Source: Bacilli bacterium
GTDB lineage: Bacteria; Bacillota; Bacilli; Paenibacillales; NBRC-103111
Assembly (NCBI GenBank): GCA_028287395.1
Contig: JAQBPR010000003.1
Span: 62,001 to 126,000, forward strand
Length of the DNA stretch: 64,000 nucleotides
Direction: 5' to 3'
Part shown: positions 37,074 to 46,296 of the stretch, piece by piece
Position numbering within the stretch: the stretch's first letter is position 1
Layout of the letters: every line of letters begins with the position of its first letter
Made by a program: the position numbers and the translations under genes
The notes under the pieces: model-generated
The model's input: only the letters and a program-made list of their open reading frames with translations
Told to the model about the DNA's origin: nothing
Databases searched by the model: none

Positions 37074-38681
37074 TTAAGCTGTTACATCAAAACCGCTTCC
37101 ATAAGCACTGCTGAGTTTAGCCACATTTGCCATCTCAACGGAAAAGCTGTCTTCGCTAACGTCCAAACCATTGTATTTGCCTTTATTCTGATTGGCAAAT
37201 TGTTGTGCAAATTGCTGCTGCCTTTGATCTTGAAATAAACTTGATTGTAGGCTGCTATTTTGCGTAACTTCAAGTCGTTCAACTTGCAAACCTTGGTTTT
37301 GTAAAGATAGCTTCAACTGTGATAACTGTCCTTCTAACATATCTTTTCCCAATGCAGTTTGTGCCGCGAAATGTGCCACTAATTGACCATTATGCATGGT
37401 AAGCTTGACGTCAACTTGACCCAAATTCTCTGGCGATAAGGACAACCGGACTTCTGAGAAGTTTTCTGGTCCACTTTTCATGTTTTTCAAAACAAATTGG
37501 CTCATATCTTGCACGAAGCTCTGCGAAGTAACTGTGGGTAAAGTTTTTACGTATTCATTTTGCGCCATTTGGATTAGATTTTGTAAAGGCAATGTTGTGT
37601 TTGCAACAGGCTCCTGTACATCGGAAATTGGAGAATCGTCAATACTGATTCCAGCTTCCAAAGCCGTTTGCATCATTCTGTCAGCAATTCCGCTTTTAGC
37701 TGTTAAAGATTCGAATTTAGAAAATGGCTTATTCGTTTGCAACATCTGCACTTTAAAAGCCAAATCAGAAGCTGCTTCTTTTAAAGTTGATGCAGACACT
37801 GGCGAATTAGAGCTTATTCCCGAGGTCAATACCTTTAATTCACTAATGACCGTTGCTTTGGATACTTCCTTTGTACCCTTAATTTCATCTGGTCCTTTTG
37901 TCGAATTAGAGCTTAGTCCCGAAGTCGGTACCTTTAATTCACTAATGACCGTTGCTTTGGATACATCCTTTGCACCCTTAATTCCATCTGATCCTTTTGT
38001 CGAATTTCCCGCTGTTGTCGGAGCCAATTGTTTGGAAAACAAAGGACTGACGATTTCTTGGAAGTTTTCGACTAATTGCTGAAATAAAAGGCTTTGTTTA
38101 TTCTGATCCAATGCTGACATGAATTGATTCATAATTGCTTTCGCTTGCACAGCATTTTTCGGTAAAGCTTGTTCAGTAGAGGATGGCGCAGAAAGGATAC
38201 TGTTTAACGATTTCTCTGTATCCGTCGTTGCATCTTTACCGGAATTCATCGAGGATAACAAATCACTTACTTTTAACAGCCATTGTTGAAAAGCACCGCT
38301 TCCAAGTAATTGATTTAAAGCATCATCCGATTGATTTCCTAAGTCTTGTAGTGCTTTTACGGCTAAAGCATCCACATTATCCGTTTTGTTCTCGCCAGTT
38401 TTCCCTGCATCAGTTAATTGCACTTGCGAGAGCAGTGCCATGATTAAAGCCGGGGATAGACCCTTAAGCAATGCCTCAATGCTTGCTGCCGCATCGCCTT
38501 GTTGATTCGTCTTGTCACTGGTTTGCGTTTGGCCTAATATGTCCGTAAAAGATTTTGTTGCTTTCCCGTTTGCTGTCAATGAGGATTGAACTGTATTCTT
38601 GCTAGAACCTGCGGTTGTCGCTCCAACAATTGCAGCAGGGGCTTGCGGTGAAACAATAGCTATTGCATTTGCATTTCCCAT
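37074..38681 (-). CDS. fliK: Flagellar hook-length control protein FliK
   Basis: Secreted ruler that measures the hook and triggers the FlhB switch; 535 residues. A long low-complexity Ser/Thr/Ala-rich N-terminal region contains a tandem 33-residue duplication. The conserved C-terminal Flg_hook domain follows (about residues 405-490: EVRLSLSPENLGQVDVKLTM, LSQLKLSLQNQGLQVERLEV). AAAGGAGG precedes the ATG. A FliK-like protein at 59136-60968 is a possible paralogue. Confidence 0.92.
   Translation of the reverse strand: MGNANAIAIVSPQAPAAIVGATTAGSSKNTVQSSLTANGKATKSFTDILGQTQTSDKTNQQGDAAASIEALLKGLSPALIMALLSQVQLTDAGKTGENKTDNVDALAVKALQDLGNQSDDALNQLLGSGAFQQWLLKVSDLLSSMNSGKDATTDTEKSLNSILSAPSSTEQALPKNAVQAKAIMNQFMSALDQNKQSLLFQQLVENFQEIVSPLFSKQLAPTTAGNSTKGSDGIKGAKDVSKATVISELKVPTSGLSSNSTKGPDEIKGTKEVSKATVISELKVLTSGISSNSPVSASTLKEAASDLAFKVQMLQTNKPFSKFESLTAKSGIADRMMQTALEAGISIDDSPISDVQEPVANTTLPLQNLIQMAQNEYVKTLPTVTSQSFVQDMSQFVLKNMKSGPENFSEVRLSLSPENLGQVDVKLTMHNGQLVAHFAAQTALGKDMLEGQLSQLKLSLQNQGLQVERLEVTQNSSLQSSLFQDQRQQQFAQQFANQNKGKYNGLDVSEDSFSVEMANVAKLSSAYGSGFDVTA
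37801..37998. repeat. 99-bp tandem duplication inside fliK
   Basis: Two adjacent copies with a 99-bp period share long identical stretches (for example the TTTAATTCACTAATGACCGT core). They encode two copies of a 33-residue segment (STKGxDxIKGxK ... SELKV). It is in frame and lengthens FliK without breaking it. Confidence 0.85.
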
Positions 38682-38712
38682 TTTTTTTCACCTCCTTTCA
38701 ATAGCTTATAAT

Positions 38713-39612
38713 TTACGGCGCCAATTTGGCCGATATCGATGCTGCCGTTTCTTTGGAAAGATCCGCTAGGGCAGACAATACTTTTGAACGATTTGCCGTG
38801 TCCATCGCATTAAAAATATCCAACACTTTGTTAGGTGTAATGGATTGCATTTGCAAAAGTACAGTGGCTGCACTTTTTGGAGTCATATTAGCAAAGGTTT
38901 TACCTAAATCACTTTTGGTGATTTTCCCCGGACTTTGTGTATCTGCATTTAGTTTTAAGCGATCCTGAAGAGCGGCAATTTCTCTGTCCTTCGCTCCCAC
39001 AACATCCTTTAAAGCAATAGATGCTTCAGCGGCTTTGACCGGGTCCATTTTCTCTAATATTTTTACTTGATCGGCTTGCTGCATTTGACTGAGAATAAGG
39101 ACTCTTTCTTGAAGAGTGAGATTTTCCATAATAGGTGCAGATTTACTTGCATTCATACCGGCATACATATCTGCAGTCTTTTTTATTTGAGTATGATATT
39201 CTTCATCACTAAGCGTTTTCGCTTTTAATTGTTCCTCTAAAGCTGTACTTTTCGCTTGCAAATCCTTAATGGTCTGATCTTTTGCAAGGGCAGCATCATC
39301 TGCACTTTTCACAGCGGTTTCTTGATCTGCAATTTTTTTATTCAGATCCGTTATCTTTTGATCTTGATTTTTTATTTTTTCCTGTGGAACATCTTTTGTG
39401 CTATCCGTTTTTATTTCTGCTTTCGGTTGTGGCAAAATACTGCCGATAATTGGAATTTTATCCGCTTGTCGTAAAATATCGTTGTAAATGTTGGTATCGA
39501 ACAAAGAAAGCAATACGCCGATTAGAATAATCGCAAAAATGATCGGAATGATAAAAATATAAAGCAATCGTTCAAAACCGCTTAATCCTGCTTCTTCCAT
39601 TTCTGCTTTCAT
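38713..39612 (-). CDS. YlxF/MotE-like membrane protein
   Basis: 299 residues. A membrane helix (about residues 17-40) is followed by a long coiled coil (about 70-150) and a C-terminal MgtE N-domain-like helical repeat (SAPIMENLTLQERVLILSQM; MTPKSAATVLLQMQSITPNK). The family is found between fliJ and fliK and resembles MotE, a chaperone of the stator in Campylobacter-type flagella. The function in Bacillales is not settled. AAGGAGG precedes the ATG. Confidence 0.85.
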   Translation of the reverse strand: MKAEMEEAGLSGFERLLYIFIIPIIFAIILIGVLLSLFDTNIYNDILRQADKIPIIGSILPQPKAEIKTDSTKDVPQEKIKNQDQKITDLNKKIADQETAVKSADDAALAKDQTIKDLQAKSTALEEQLKAKTLSDEEYHTQIKKTADMYAGMNASKSAPIMENLTLQERVLILSQMQQADQVKILEKMDPVKAAEASIALKDVVGAKDREIAALQDRLKLNADTQSPGKITKSDLGKTFANMTPKSAATVLLQMQSITPNKVLDIFNAMDTANRSKVLSALADLSKETAASISAKLAP

Positions 39613-39644
39613 CTAAGTCTACCTCCTTCCATTGCCCTACATTC

Positions 39645-40085
39645 TCAAGATGAATGTTTATGCCGGTTCGTAGCCATTTCATCTAAAATTTGTTGTTCTT
39701 TGGTTCGCTGTATCGCTTCAAAATTCCACTTTGCTTTATCTTTAGCATTGGACCATACTTTTTCATCGATCATTTTATCTGTTAAATGTACTTTTTTTAC
39801 CATTACATTTTGTTCCGCATGATGGATATCTAATTTTTTTTTCGAAATTTGACTCTCCAGATGATTCATATAACTTTGATAAAGGCGAAGCTGCGAGATA
39901 TTAGCGCTAATTTCGACGGTTGAACTGATATCTTCATGTAATTCGCTTCGTTCAGAATTCAAGGAATTTAATTGATGCTCCTCGTCCTGCAATATGCTTA
40001 CGGCGTGGGATAAGATCCATTCAGCCTGTGTTTTCTCATTTGCTTTCAGGTCAACTATTTTTTGGAGTGAATAGTGAAATCCCAA
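39645..40085 (-). CDS. fliJ: Flagellar export protein FliJ
   Basis: Central stalk of the export ATPase; 146 residues, nearly all coiled coil (LQKIVDLKANEKTQAEWILS; KKLDIHHAEQNVMVKKVHLT). It starts at TTG; the ribosome binding site GGGGGG is formed by the last Gly codons of fliI. Assignment rests on coiled-coil pattern, length and position. Confidence 0.9.
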   Translation of the reverse strand: MGFHYSLQKIVDLKANEKTQAEWILSHAVSILQDEEHQLNSLNSERSELHEDISSTVEISANISQLRLYQSYMNHLESQISKKKLDIHHAEQNVMVKKVHLTDKMIDEKVWSNAKDKAKWNFEAIQRTKEQQILDEMATNRHKHSS

Positions 40086-40090
40086 AATGT

Positions 40091-41413
40091 TTACCCCCCA
40101 TTAAATTCAGTAATCAATTTTTCTTGAGCTTCCTGATAGTTCACTTTTTCGTTCGTCTTTTGACGAGTAAAATTCCAAATCGATTGAATGTATTGAAGCG
40201 ATGTATCAATATCCGCATTTGAACCTCTTTGATAGGCGCCAATATTGATCAAATCCTCTGAATCTTTATAAACAGAGAGTTGTTTTTTTAAAAACTCCGC
40301 AGCGTTTTGCTGTTCTTCGGAAACAATTTCATTCATTACTCTACTTACACTGGATAGCACATCGATCGCTGGATAATGACCTCGGTTAGCTAAGTTTCGA
40401 TCGAGAACAATGTGGCCGTCTAATATACCTCTAACTGCATCTGCTATCGGCTCATTCATGTCATCCCCTTCGACTAGCACTGTGTAAAAGGCGGTGATGG
40501 ACCCTTTTTGACCTGTACCAGATCGTTCTAACAATTTAGGTAAACCAGCAAAAACTGAAGGCGTATAACCTCTTGTTGCAGGCGGCTCTCCTACGGCAAG
40601 TCCCACTTCACGCTGTGCCATGGCATAGCGGGTTACCGAATCCATCATCAGCATCACATTTAACCCATGATCACGAAAAAATTCAGCAATGCTAGTGGCA
40701 ATCATTGCACCTTTGATGCGAATTAGCGCAGGCTGGTCGGATGTTGCGACAATAACAACTGATCTTGCCAAACCCTCAGGTCCCAAATCTCTTTCAATAA
40801 AATCTAAAACTTCTCTTCCTCGTTCGCCAATTAGAGCAATAACATTTACATCAGCTGACGTATTACGGGCTACCATTCCAAGCAGTGTACTTTTCCCAAC
40901 GCCTGAACCGGCGAAGATTCCAATACGCTGTCCTTTACCGATAGTCAGCAATCCATCAATGCAGCGAATGCCGACACTAAGCGGTTCACACACTCTCGGG
41001 CGTTTCAAAGGATTACTAGGCGTGCTGTACGTCGAATACTGTGTCATCCTCGAAGGTAAGAATGAACCGTCCAAGGGCTGACCTAAACCGTCTAACACCT
41101 TACCTAGCAGTTCATGTCCCACAGCTACTGTTAGTGGCTTGCCTGTAGCTACGACATCACAGCCTGGACCAATCGAATGCAATTCACCAAGCGGCATTAA
41201 TATCACTCTATTGTTACGAAATCCAACAACCTCCGCTTTTAAAGGTTCTTTGGATTTCAAGGGATAAATGTGACAAACATCGCCGATACTTGCATCGGGC
41301 CCTTCCGATTCTACGGTAAGGCCAATAACTTGGATGACTTTACCATTGACACGAACAGGATCGATCTGACGAAGGTGCTCGATATATTTAGCAGCTTGTG
41401 GTGGCTTACTCAT
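40091..41413 (-). CDS. fliI: Flagellar export ATPase FliI
   Basis: F1-beta-like ATPase that powers unfolding of export substrates; 440 residues. Walker A is GIFAGSGVGKSTLL near residue 160. Other motifs are VIALIGERGREVLDFI, MLMMDSVTRYAMAQREVGLA and GEPPATRGYTPSVFAGLPKL. The ATG at 41413 overlaps the fliH stop by 8 nt; an in-frame ATG at 41431 is an alternative start with no better site. Confidence 0.96.
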   Translation of the reverse strand: MSKPPQAAKYIEHLRQIDPVRVNGKVIQVIGLTVESEGPDASIGDVCHIYPLKSKEPLKAEVVGFRNNRVILMPLGELHSIGPGCDVVATGKPLTVAVGHELLGKVLDGLGQPLDGSFLPSRMTQYSTYSTPSNPLKRPRVCEPLSVGIRCIDGLLTIGKGQRIGIFAGSGVGKSTLLGMVARNTSADVNVIALIGERGREVLDFIERDLGPEGLARSVVIVATSDQPALIRIKGAMIATSIAEFFRDHGLNVMLMMDSVTRYAMAQREVGLAVGEPPATRGYTPSVFAGLPKLLERSGTGQKGSITAFYTVLVEGDDMNEPIADAVRGILDGHIVLDRNLANRGHYPAIDVLSSVSRVMNEIVSEEQQNAAEFLKKQLSVYKDSEDLINIGAYQRGSNADIDTSLQYIQSIWNFTRQKTNEKVNYQEAQEKLITEFNGG

Positions 41414-42245
41414 GATCGAAAGCACTCTCATTTCTTTTCGCTATGAGTTGTAAAGCTTTTTTAATTTCTGTGAGCTGTGTATCAATTCTTGCATCTACAC
41501 TCATAAATGGTGATCTTATCACACAACCCTGATCTGAGACTGTAGCATCAGGTAAAATTTGAAGCTCTGCTTGTGAGTCGATATGCAGCATGAATTCATC
41601 TTTTGCATCCTGGATGAAGGTGAAATGCTGTGGTGCCACACAAATCGAGATGAGGCCCTTTTCTCTTCTTCGCGCTAAGATCCCTTGCACATATTCGACA
41701 ATCCATCCAGGCTCCAAATTCAATTGACGCTGAATTACTTTTTCAGCAACCGCACAGCTTAATTCGATCAAAAAAGGCTCGGATTCCTGGATGATTTGCT
41801 CCTTGAGCCGATAAGCTTGCTCTAGGATGGTTTGAGATTCTGTTATCATATCGGTATAGGAAGCTTTAGTTACCTTTTCTGCTTCTATAGCCCCTTCCTG
41901 ATAACCAACTTCATAACCAGAACTTTTAGCATCAGAAATATAATGTTCATCTTGCTGTCGCCGCTCTAACCACCAGTTTTCAATTTCAGTTTGCGTTTGT
42001 TCTTTCAGCAAGTCTGTTTCATCCATGGCTTGTCGAATATGTTTTTCGGCAAATTCTTCTGCGTCTAACAAAATTTGCGATTTGGTTGAATGGATCAATG
42101 CTAATTCCTGTTGTTCTTCTTCACTCAAAAGCTCACTATGTTCATCTTCACCCGATAAACCTAAAAAATTTTTCGGGATTGTTGTTTCAATTAACTTTAA
42201 CTGGTTTAAAGGAATATAACGGTCCGATTTAAATAAATTAGACAA
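41406..42245 (-). CDS. fliH: Flagellar assembly protein FliH
   Basis: Negative regulator and stator-like partner of FliI; 279 residues. Glu/Gln-rich N-terminal coiled coil (about residues 30-150) and C-terminal V-ATPase-E-like domain (LSCAVAEKVIQRQLNLEPGW; DARIDTQLTEIKKAL). TTG at 42245 is chosen because GGGGGAG lies upstream and it gives an 8-nt overlap with fliG; the frame stays open to 42272. Confidence 0.9.
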   Translation of the reverse strand: MSNLFKSDRYIPLNQLKLIETTIPKNFLGLSGEDEHSELLSEEEQQELALIHSTKSQILLDAEEFAEKHIRQAMDETDLLKEQTQTEIENWWLERRQQDEHYISDAKSSGYEVGYQEGAIEAEKVTKASYTDMITESQTILEQAYRLKEQIIQESEPFLIELSCAVAEKVIQRQLNLEPGWIVEYVQGILARRREKGLISICVAPQHFTFIQDAKDEFMLHIDSQAELQILPDATVSDQGCVIRSPFMSVDARIDTQLTEIKKALQLIAKRNESAFDHE

Positions 42246-43254
42246 TAATATCGTCTCCCCCACCACGAGCAATGATGATTTCGCCGGCTTCTTCTAAACG
42301 ACGAATCGTAGCAACGATACGCGTCTGTGCTTCTTCCACATCACGCAAGCGGACAGGACCCATATATTCCATTTCTTCTCTGAATGTTTCCGACATCCGT
42401 TTGGACATATTCTTGAATATAGCTTCTCGTACTTCTTCGCTTGCCACTTTAAGTGCAAGCTGTAGATCTGCATTTTCAATATCCCGAATGATACGTTGGA
42501 TCGAACGATTGTCCACATTGACAATATCTTCGAATACAAACATTCTCTTTTTGATTTCTTCCGCTAATTCTGGATCTTGAATTTCAAGTGCATCCAAAAT
42601 AGTTCTTTCTGTACCACGGTCAACACCGTTCAAAATTTGTACAATCGCTTCAATACCACCTGCAGATGTATAATCTTGAGTCACTGTTGCCGATAGCTTT
42701 TGTTCTAAAACCCGCTCCACCTGACTCACAACTTCAGGAGACGTACTGTCCATCAAGGCAATTCTCTTCGCTACTTCAGCTTGTTTATCTTGCGGTAAAG
42801 CAGATAAAATAATCGATGACTGCTCTGCTTGTAAATAAGATAAGACTAAAGCAATGGTTTGCGAGTTCTCATTCTGAATAAAGTTTAAAATTTGTGCAGG
42901 ATCTGCTTTTCTTGCAAAATCAAAGGGTCTTACTTGCAGTGTTGCAGTCAGTCGATTGATAATATCCAACGCTTTCTGCGAACCTAAAGCTTTTTCCAAA
43001 ATCTCCTTGGCATATGATATACCACCTTGTGAAATGTATTCCTGAGCCATACAAATTTGATGGAATTCAGATAAAATCGATTCTTTCTCTGATGAATCCA
43101 CTTTTCGGACGTTGGCGATTTCTAACGTTAATTGTTCAATTTCTTCATCTCTTAAATGTTTAAATATTTGCGCAGAAACTTCAGGACCTAAACTGATTAG
43201 AAGAAGTGCGGCTTTTTGTCTACCTGATAAACCTGTCTGAACTGCTTTTGCCAA
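42238..43254 (-). CDS. fliG: Flagellar motor switch protein FliG
   Basis: Rotor protein that contacts the stator; 338 residues. Three armadillo-like domains are visible: N-terminal GRQKAALLLISLGPEVSAQI, middle with the EHPQ-like segment NENSQTIALVLSYLQAEQSS, and C-terminal with torque-ring charges (DIVNVDNRSIQRIIRDIENA). It starts at TTG with GAGGTGG upstream. Follows fliF, its binding partner. Confidence 0.97.
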   Translation of the reverse strand: MAKAVQTGLSGRQKAALLLISLGPEVSAQIFKHLRDEEIEQLTLEIANVRKVDSSEKESILSEFHQICMAQEYISQGGISYAKEILEKALGSQKALDIINRLTATLQVRPFDFARKADPAQILNFIQNENSQTIALVLSYLQAEQSSIILSALPQDKQAEVAKRIALMDSTSPEVVSQVERVLEQKLSATVTQDYTSAGGIEAIVQILNGVDRGTERTILDALEIQDPELAEEIKKRMFVFEDIVNVDNRSIQRIIRDIENADLQLALKVASEEVREAIFKNMSKRMSETFREEMEYMGPVRLRDVEEAQTRIVATIRRLEEAGEIIIARGGGDDIIV

Positions 43255-43269
43255 CTGTTTACACCACCT

Positions 43270-44859
43270 CTACTCATCAACTAACCAAGTCCTTAAAAGA
43301 TTTACAAATTCATCAGGCTTTTTCTTAGCCAGCTGCTCTAATTGTTTGCGTACCTGACTGTCGTTGCCTACTTGTTCAAAATCAAGTGTTGGAAACTCTG
43401 GTTTGGTTGCAACAGCTAATTCCGCTAAAGCTTGTGCTTCTGCATTTTTTCTTCTTCTTGAGAATAAATACCCAGCTAAGGCAGCTACAATGACAGCTAA
43501 AAGTGCAATGCCCGCATAAATATATCCATTCTTAATTGAAGCCGCAGTACCTGTTTGAACATCTGCAAAAGAATGGGCAAACACTGAAACCTTTTTAGCT
43601 AATTCAGCGTCAGTATAAGTCTTACCACTGTTACCGAGCGATGCACTTACAACACTGGTTAGAATTTTTTGAATATCATCCTTCGTTTGTTGAGTAAGGG
43701 ATGCAGGATCACTTTTATTAGGAGGTTCAATCCCAACACTTAATGATAGATCCGTAACGATAAAAGGCATTGATTTGATTTCATTGGTAATATGGTTCAC
43801 TTCAAGATTAACCGTCTTTGTGCTGTCTTCCTCACTGCTTTTACCTGTAGAACCATTGCTTCCTGGATAGCCCGGAACGTCTGTTGATCCAGTGCCTGCC
43901 ACACCACCTGTTGTGGCACCACCATCAGAACTATACGATTTCGTGATGTCTTGAACGCTAATTTCTATTCCTTTTTGATCAACTACAGGCGTGACTAATT
44001 TTTGTTCACTTGTTTTTTCATCGAAATTCAGATTGGCCACAACTAACGGTATCACTTTGCGTTGACCCATCATCGTGCCTAACATTTTGACGATTTTAGC
44101 TTGGATATCTTGTTCAAAGGTTTTCTGAATGGCAAATTGTGAAGTTGCTCCAGTAGCGGAAAGCTGAGATCCGTTTGATTTGGAATAAGGCATCGTATCG
44201 CCATTCGAGTCGGAAATCGTTATGTTTTCAATCGGTAAATCTTTGATACTCTTGGAAACCAAATTATACATCGTATCCACTTGTTGTGAGTTTAAAGTGT
44301 AACCATCCTTCAGTTGAACGATAACTGAAGCAGTTGCAAGCTCTTTTTTACCATCTGCAGGAAGAAAAAGTGTTTCTTCGGGCAAATTAATCAATACTTT
44401 TGAACTTGCTACAGCTCCAATGGAATTAATTAACTGCTGTAATTCACCTTGCAAAGCATCAAGATGTTTAATTTTAAATTCATTATCCGTCGTTCCGAAG
44501 GTGTTACTTACCCTAAATGCCTCGTAACCAATGGAACCATTTTTGTTGATGCCTAATGATTCGACATCCAGTTTCACCTGTGAAGCTTTAGTTCTTGGAA
44601 CTTGAATGCTCTTGTTGTCATCACTGATCCGATAGGGGATTTTTTGATCCTTTAAATATTTAGTAATTGCAGCTGCGTCATTTGTCTGTAAATCCGTATA
44701 TGCAATAGCATATTCTGTTTGAGACGAACTATAAATAACTACGACAATGACTAAAATAAGAAACAAAATAGAAACACCAATCGAAATTTTTTTATTCCTG
44801 CTAAGCTGATTCCAATACTGAGTCGTTCGATTCCAATACTGGAGTAGAGTTTCGTTCAC
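43270..44859 (-). CDS. fliF: Flagellar MS-ring protein FliF
   Basis: Forms the membrane ring on which the motor is built; 529 residues. Two membrane helices (about residues 25-45 and 447-467) flank a periplasmic part with ring-building motifs (EYAIAYTDLQTNDAAAITKY) and a Gly/Ser-rich loop near residue 320. The cytoplasmic C-terminal end binds FliG. It starts at GTG with GGGGTGA upstream. Confidence 0.96.
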   Translation of the reverse strand: MNETLLQYWNRTTQYWNQLSRNKKISIGVSILFLILVIVVVIYSSSQTEYAIAYTDLQTNDAAAITKYLKDQKIPYRISDDNKSIQVPRTKASQVKLDVESLGINKNGSIGYEAFRVSNTFGTTDNEFKIKHLDALQGELQQLINSIGAVASSKVLINLPEETLFLPADGKKELATASVIVQLKDGYTLNSQQVDTMYNLVSKSIKDLPIENITISDSNGDTMPYSKSNGSQLSATGATSQFAIQKTFEQDIQAKIVKMLGTMMGQRKVIPLVVANLNFDEKTSEQKLVTPVVDQKGIEISVQDITKSYSSDGGATTGGVAGTGSTDVPGYPGSNGSTGKSSEEDSTKTVNLEVNHITNEIKSMPFIVTDLSLSVGIEPPNKSDPASLTQQTKDDIQKILTSVVSASLGNSGKTYTDAELAKKVSVFAHSFADVQTGTAASIKNGYIYAGIALLAVIVAALAGYLFSRRRKNAEAQALAELAVATKPEFPTLDFEQVGNDSQVRKQLEQLAKKKPDEFVNLLRTWLVDE

Positions 44860-44903
44860 TTTGTCACCCCATCTGAAAACGTTGGTTATGATGAACTGCT
44901 AGA

Positions 44904-45212
44904 TTACATTTGCATTCTCATAACATCTTGGTATGCTTCAATCACTTTATTGCGTACTTGCACAGTTAACTCTAATCCAAGTGACGCTTTTTCAGAGGCT
45001 ATCGTTAATTGATGAACATCAGCTAGATTTCCTGAAATAAATTGATTATTTAACTGGTCTACCTGCGTTTCTTGATTTGATAAATTAGTAATCGCACTGT
45101 TAAGAAAGGAACTAAACTGCTGAGCAAGATCAGTTGCTCCTGTTTGCTCTGGTTTTACTTGTGATTGTGAAGTAAGCATACTTAGCGGTTTAACAACGAT
45201 TGAATCGATCAA
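44904..45212 (-). CDS. fliE: Hook-basal body protein FliE
   Basis: Joins the MS ring to the rod; 102 residues with the family end ASLGLELTVQVRNKVIEAYQ followed by DVMRMQM. It starts at TTG with AGGGGGG upstream. Between flgC and fliF as usual. Confidence 0.95.
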   Translation of the reverse strand: MIDSIVVKPLSMLTSQSQVKPEQTGATDLAQQFSSFLNSAITNLSNQETQVDQLNNQFISGNLADVHQLTIASEKASLGLELTVQVRNKVIEAYQDVMRMQM

Positions 45213-45230
45213 GTAAATTCCCCCCTTAGT

Positions 45231-45680
45231 TTATTTGCCAATATCCAATGCTTTTGTAATCATTGACTTGGATGCATTCAACGCGGTTACATTGGCCTCA
45301 TAAGACCGTGTAGCGGAAATCATATCAACCATTTCCTTCAATATATCCACATTCGGCATCATTACGAAACCATTCTCATCCGCATCTGGGTGGCTTGGAT
45401 TATAAACCTGCTTAAAAGGAGCGGTATCATCCGTAATCCTGGTAACTTTAACTCCCTCACCTGTAGAATCGCGCATGGTAGAATTTAATATTTGCGAAAA
45501 CGGCGAGTTAGCTTTCGGTTCTAGTGTAACGATTTTACGCGAATAAGGGACCCATTTACCGTTGACTAACTTAGTTCGAGTCGTATCCGCATTCGCAATA
45601 TTAGATGATATGACATCCATACGTAATCTGTTTGCAGTCAATGCGGATGAACTGATATCAAAGCTATTCGTTAATTTCAT
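45231..45680 (-). CDS. flgC: Proximal rod protein FlgC
   Basis: 149 residues. The N-terminal rod/hook motif (ALTANRLRMDVISSNIANAD) and C-terminal EMVDMISATRSYEANVTALN are typical. Starts 3 nt after flgB. Confidence 0.96.
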   Translation of the reverse strand: MKLTNSFDISSSALTANRLRMDVISSNIANADTTRTKLVNGKWVPYSRKIVTLEPKANSPFSQILNSTMRDSTGEGVKVTRITDDTAPFKQVYNPSHPDADENGFVMMPNVDILKEMVDMISATRSYEANVTALNASKSMITKALDIGK

Positions 45681-45683
45681 TGG

Positions 45684-46091
45684 TTATTTCCCCCCGCTTA
45701 TTGCTGTTCGCATTTGTTTGATATCATGAGTCACTTGCTGAATTTCCGTGTTATAAGTCAATTGATTTTTAGCCATCTCTGACATTTCCGTGTCAATGTC
45801 GACATTATTTAAGTTGTTGTTCATAATAGAGCTCTGATCTACCGTAATTTGTGGTTCTATTTGCTGCGAGGAAGTACCAAAGACAAAATGTCTTGGATCT
45901 GAACGTTTACCTTGAATCTGCATTGGTTCGCTCATTTGCTGCTGCAGCAAACTTTCAAAGTTTACCGTCGATCTTTTGAAATAGGGAGTATCCACATTAG
46001 CTATGTTGTTGGCAATCACGCGTTGACGCATACTTGATGCATCTAGCGACTTTTCCAGCAACTGAAAGCTTGGTTTATTGATTGAAAACAT
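45684..46091 (-). CDS. flgB: Proximal rod protein FlgB
   Basis: 135 residues, first gene of the fla/che operon. The N-terminal DASSMRQRVIANNIANVDTP motif and C-terminal AKNQLTYNTEIQQVTHDIKQ motif are typical. GAGGGG precedes the ATG. In many Bacillales codY lies just upstream; here the upstream neighbour is hslU. Confidence 0.96.
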   Translation of the reverse strand: MFSINKPSFQLLEKSLDASSMRQRVIANNIANVDTPYFKRSTVNFESLLQQQMSEPMQIQGKRSDPRHFVFGTSSQQIEPQITVDQSSIMNNNLNNVDIDTEMSEMAKNQLTYNTEIQQVTHDIKQMRTAISGGK

Positions 46092-46156
46092 ACTTTTCCC
46101 CTCTTCACATTATGATTAAGTATTCATATTCAACAAAGCTTTACTAATTCCTTCTT

Positions 46157-46183
46157 CAATCGACAGCTTTTCTAAAAATATTA
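46157..46183 (-). promoter_or_regulatory. Possible sigma-D-like promoter upstream of flgB
   Basis: On the minus strand TAAT (46180-46183), a 15-nt spacer and GTCGATTG (46157-46164) resemble the sigma-D consensus TAAA-N15-GCCGATAT at 3 of 4 and 5 of 8 positions. It would give sigma-D feedback on its own operon, as in B. subtilis. The match is partial. Confidence 0.3.
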
Positions 46184-46197
46184 GCTATTTTTGTCAA
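46169..46197 (-). promoter_or_regulatory. Candidate sigma-A promoter of the fla/che operon
   Basis: TTGACA (46192-46197) has the perfect -35 sequence; at 17-nt spacing the -10 is a weak TAGAAA (46169-46174). It lies after the hslU terminator and about 80-100 nt before flgB. A weak -10 would fit a regulated promoter. Confidence 0.4.
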
Positions 46198-46255
46198 ATA
46201 ACATAAATTCGCAAAACAAACTTAATCATGCATAAAAGAATGAATCATTACAATG

Positions 46256-46296
46256 AGAAAAAAGCCCCATTTTTAAAGCTTTAGGGGCTTTTTAAA
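46256..46296 (-). terminator. Terminator after hslU
   Basis: Minus-strand stem AAAGCCCC / GGGGCTTT with a 15-nt loop that itself contains AAAGCTTT, followed by TTTTTTCTC. It separates the hslVU transcript from the fla/che operon. Confidence 0.85.

Noticed and set aside
37480-38082. Plus-strand 200-codon ORF opposite fliK
   Set aside because: Antisense to the FliK low-complexity region; its internal repeat is only the mirror of the fliK duplication.
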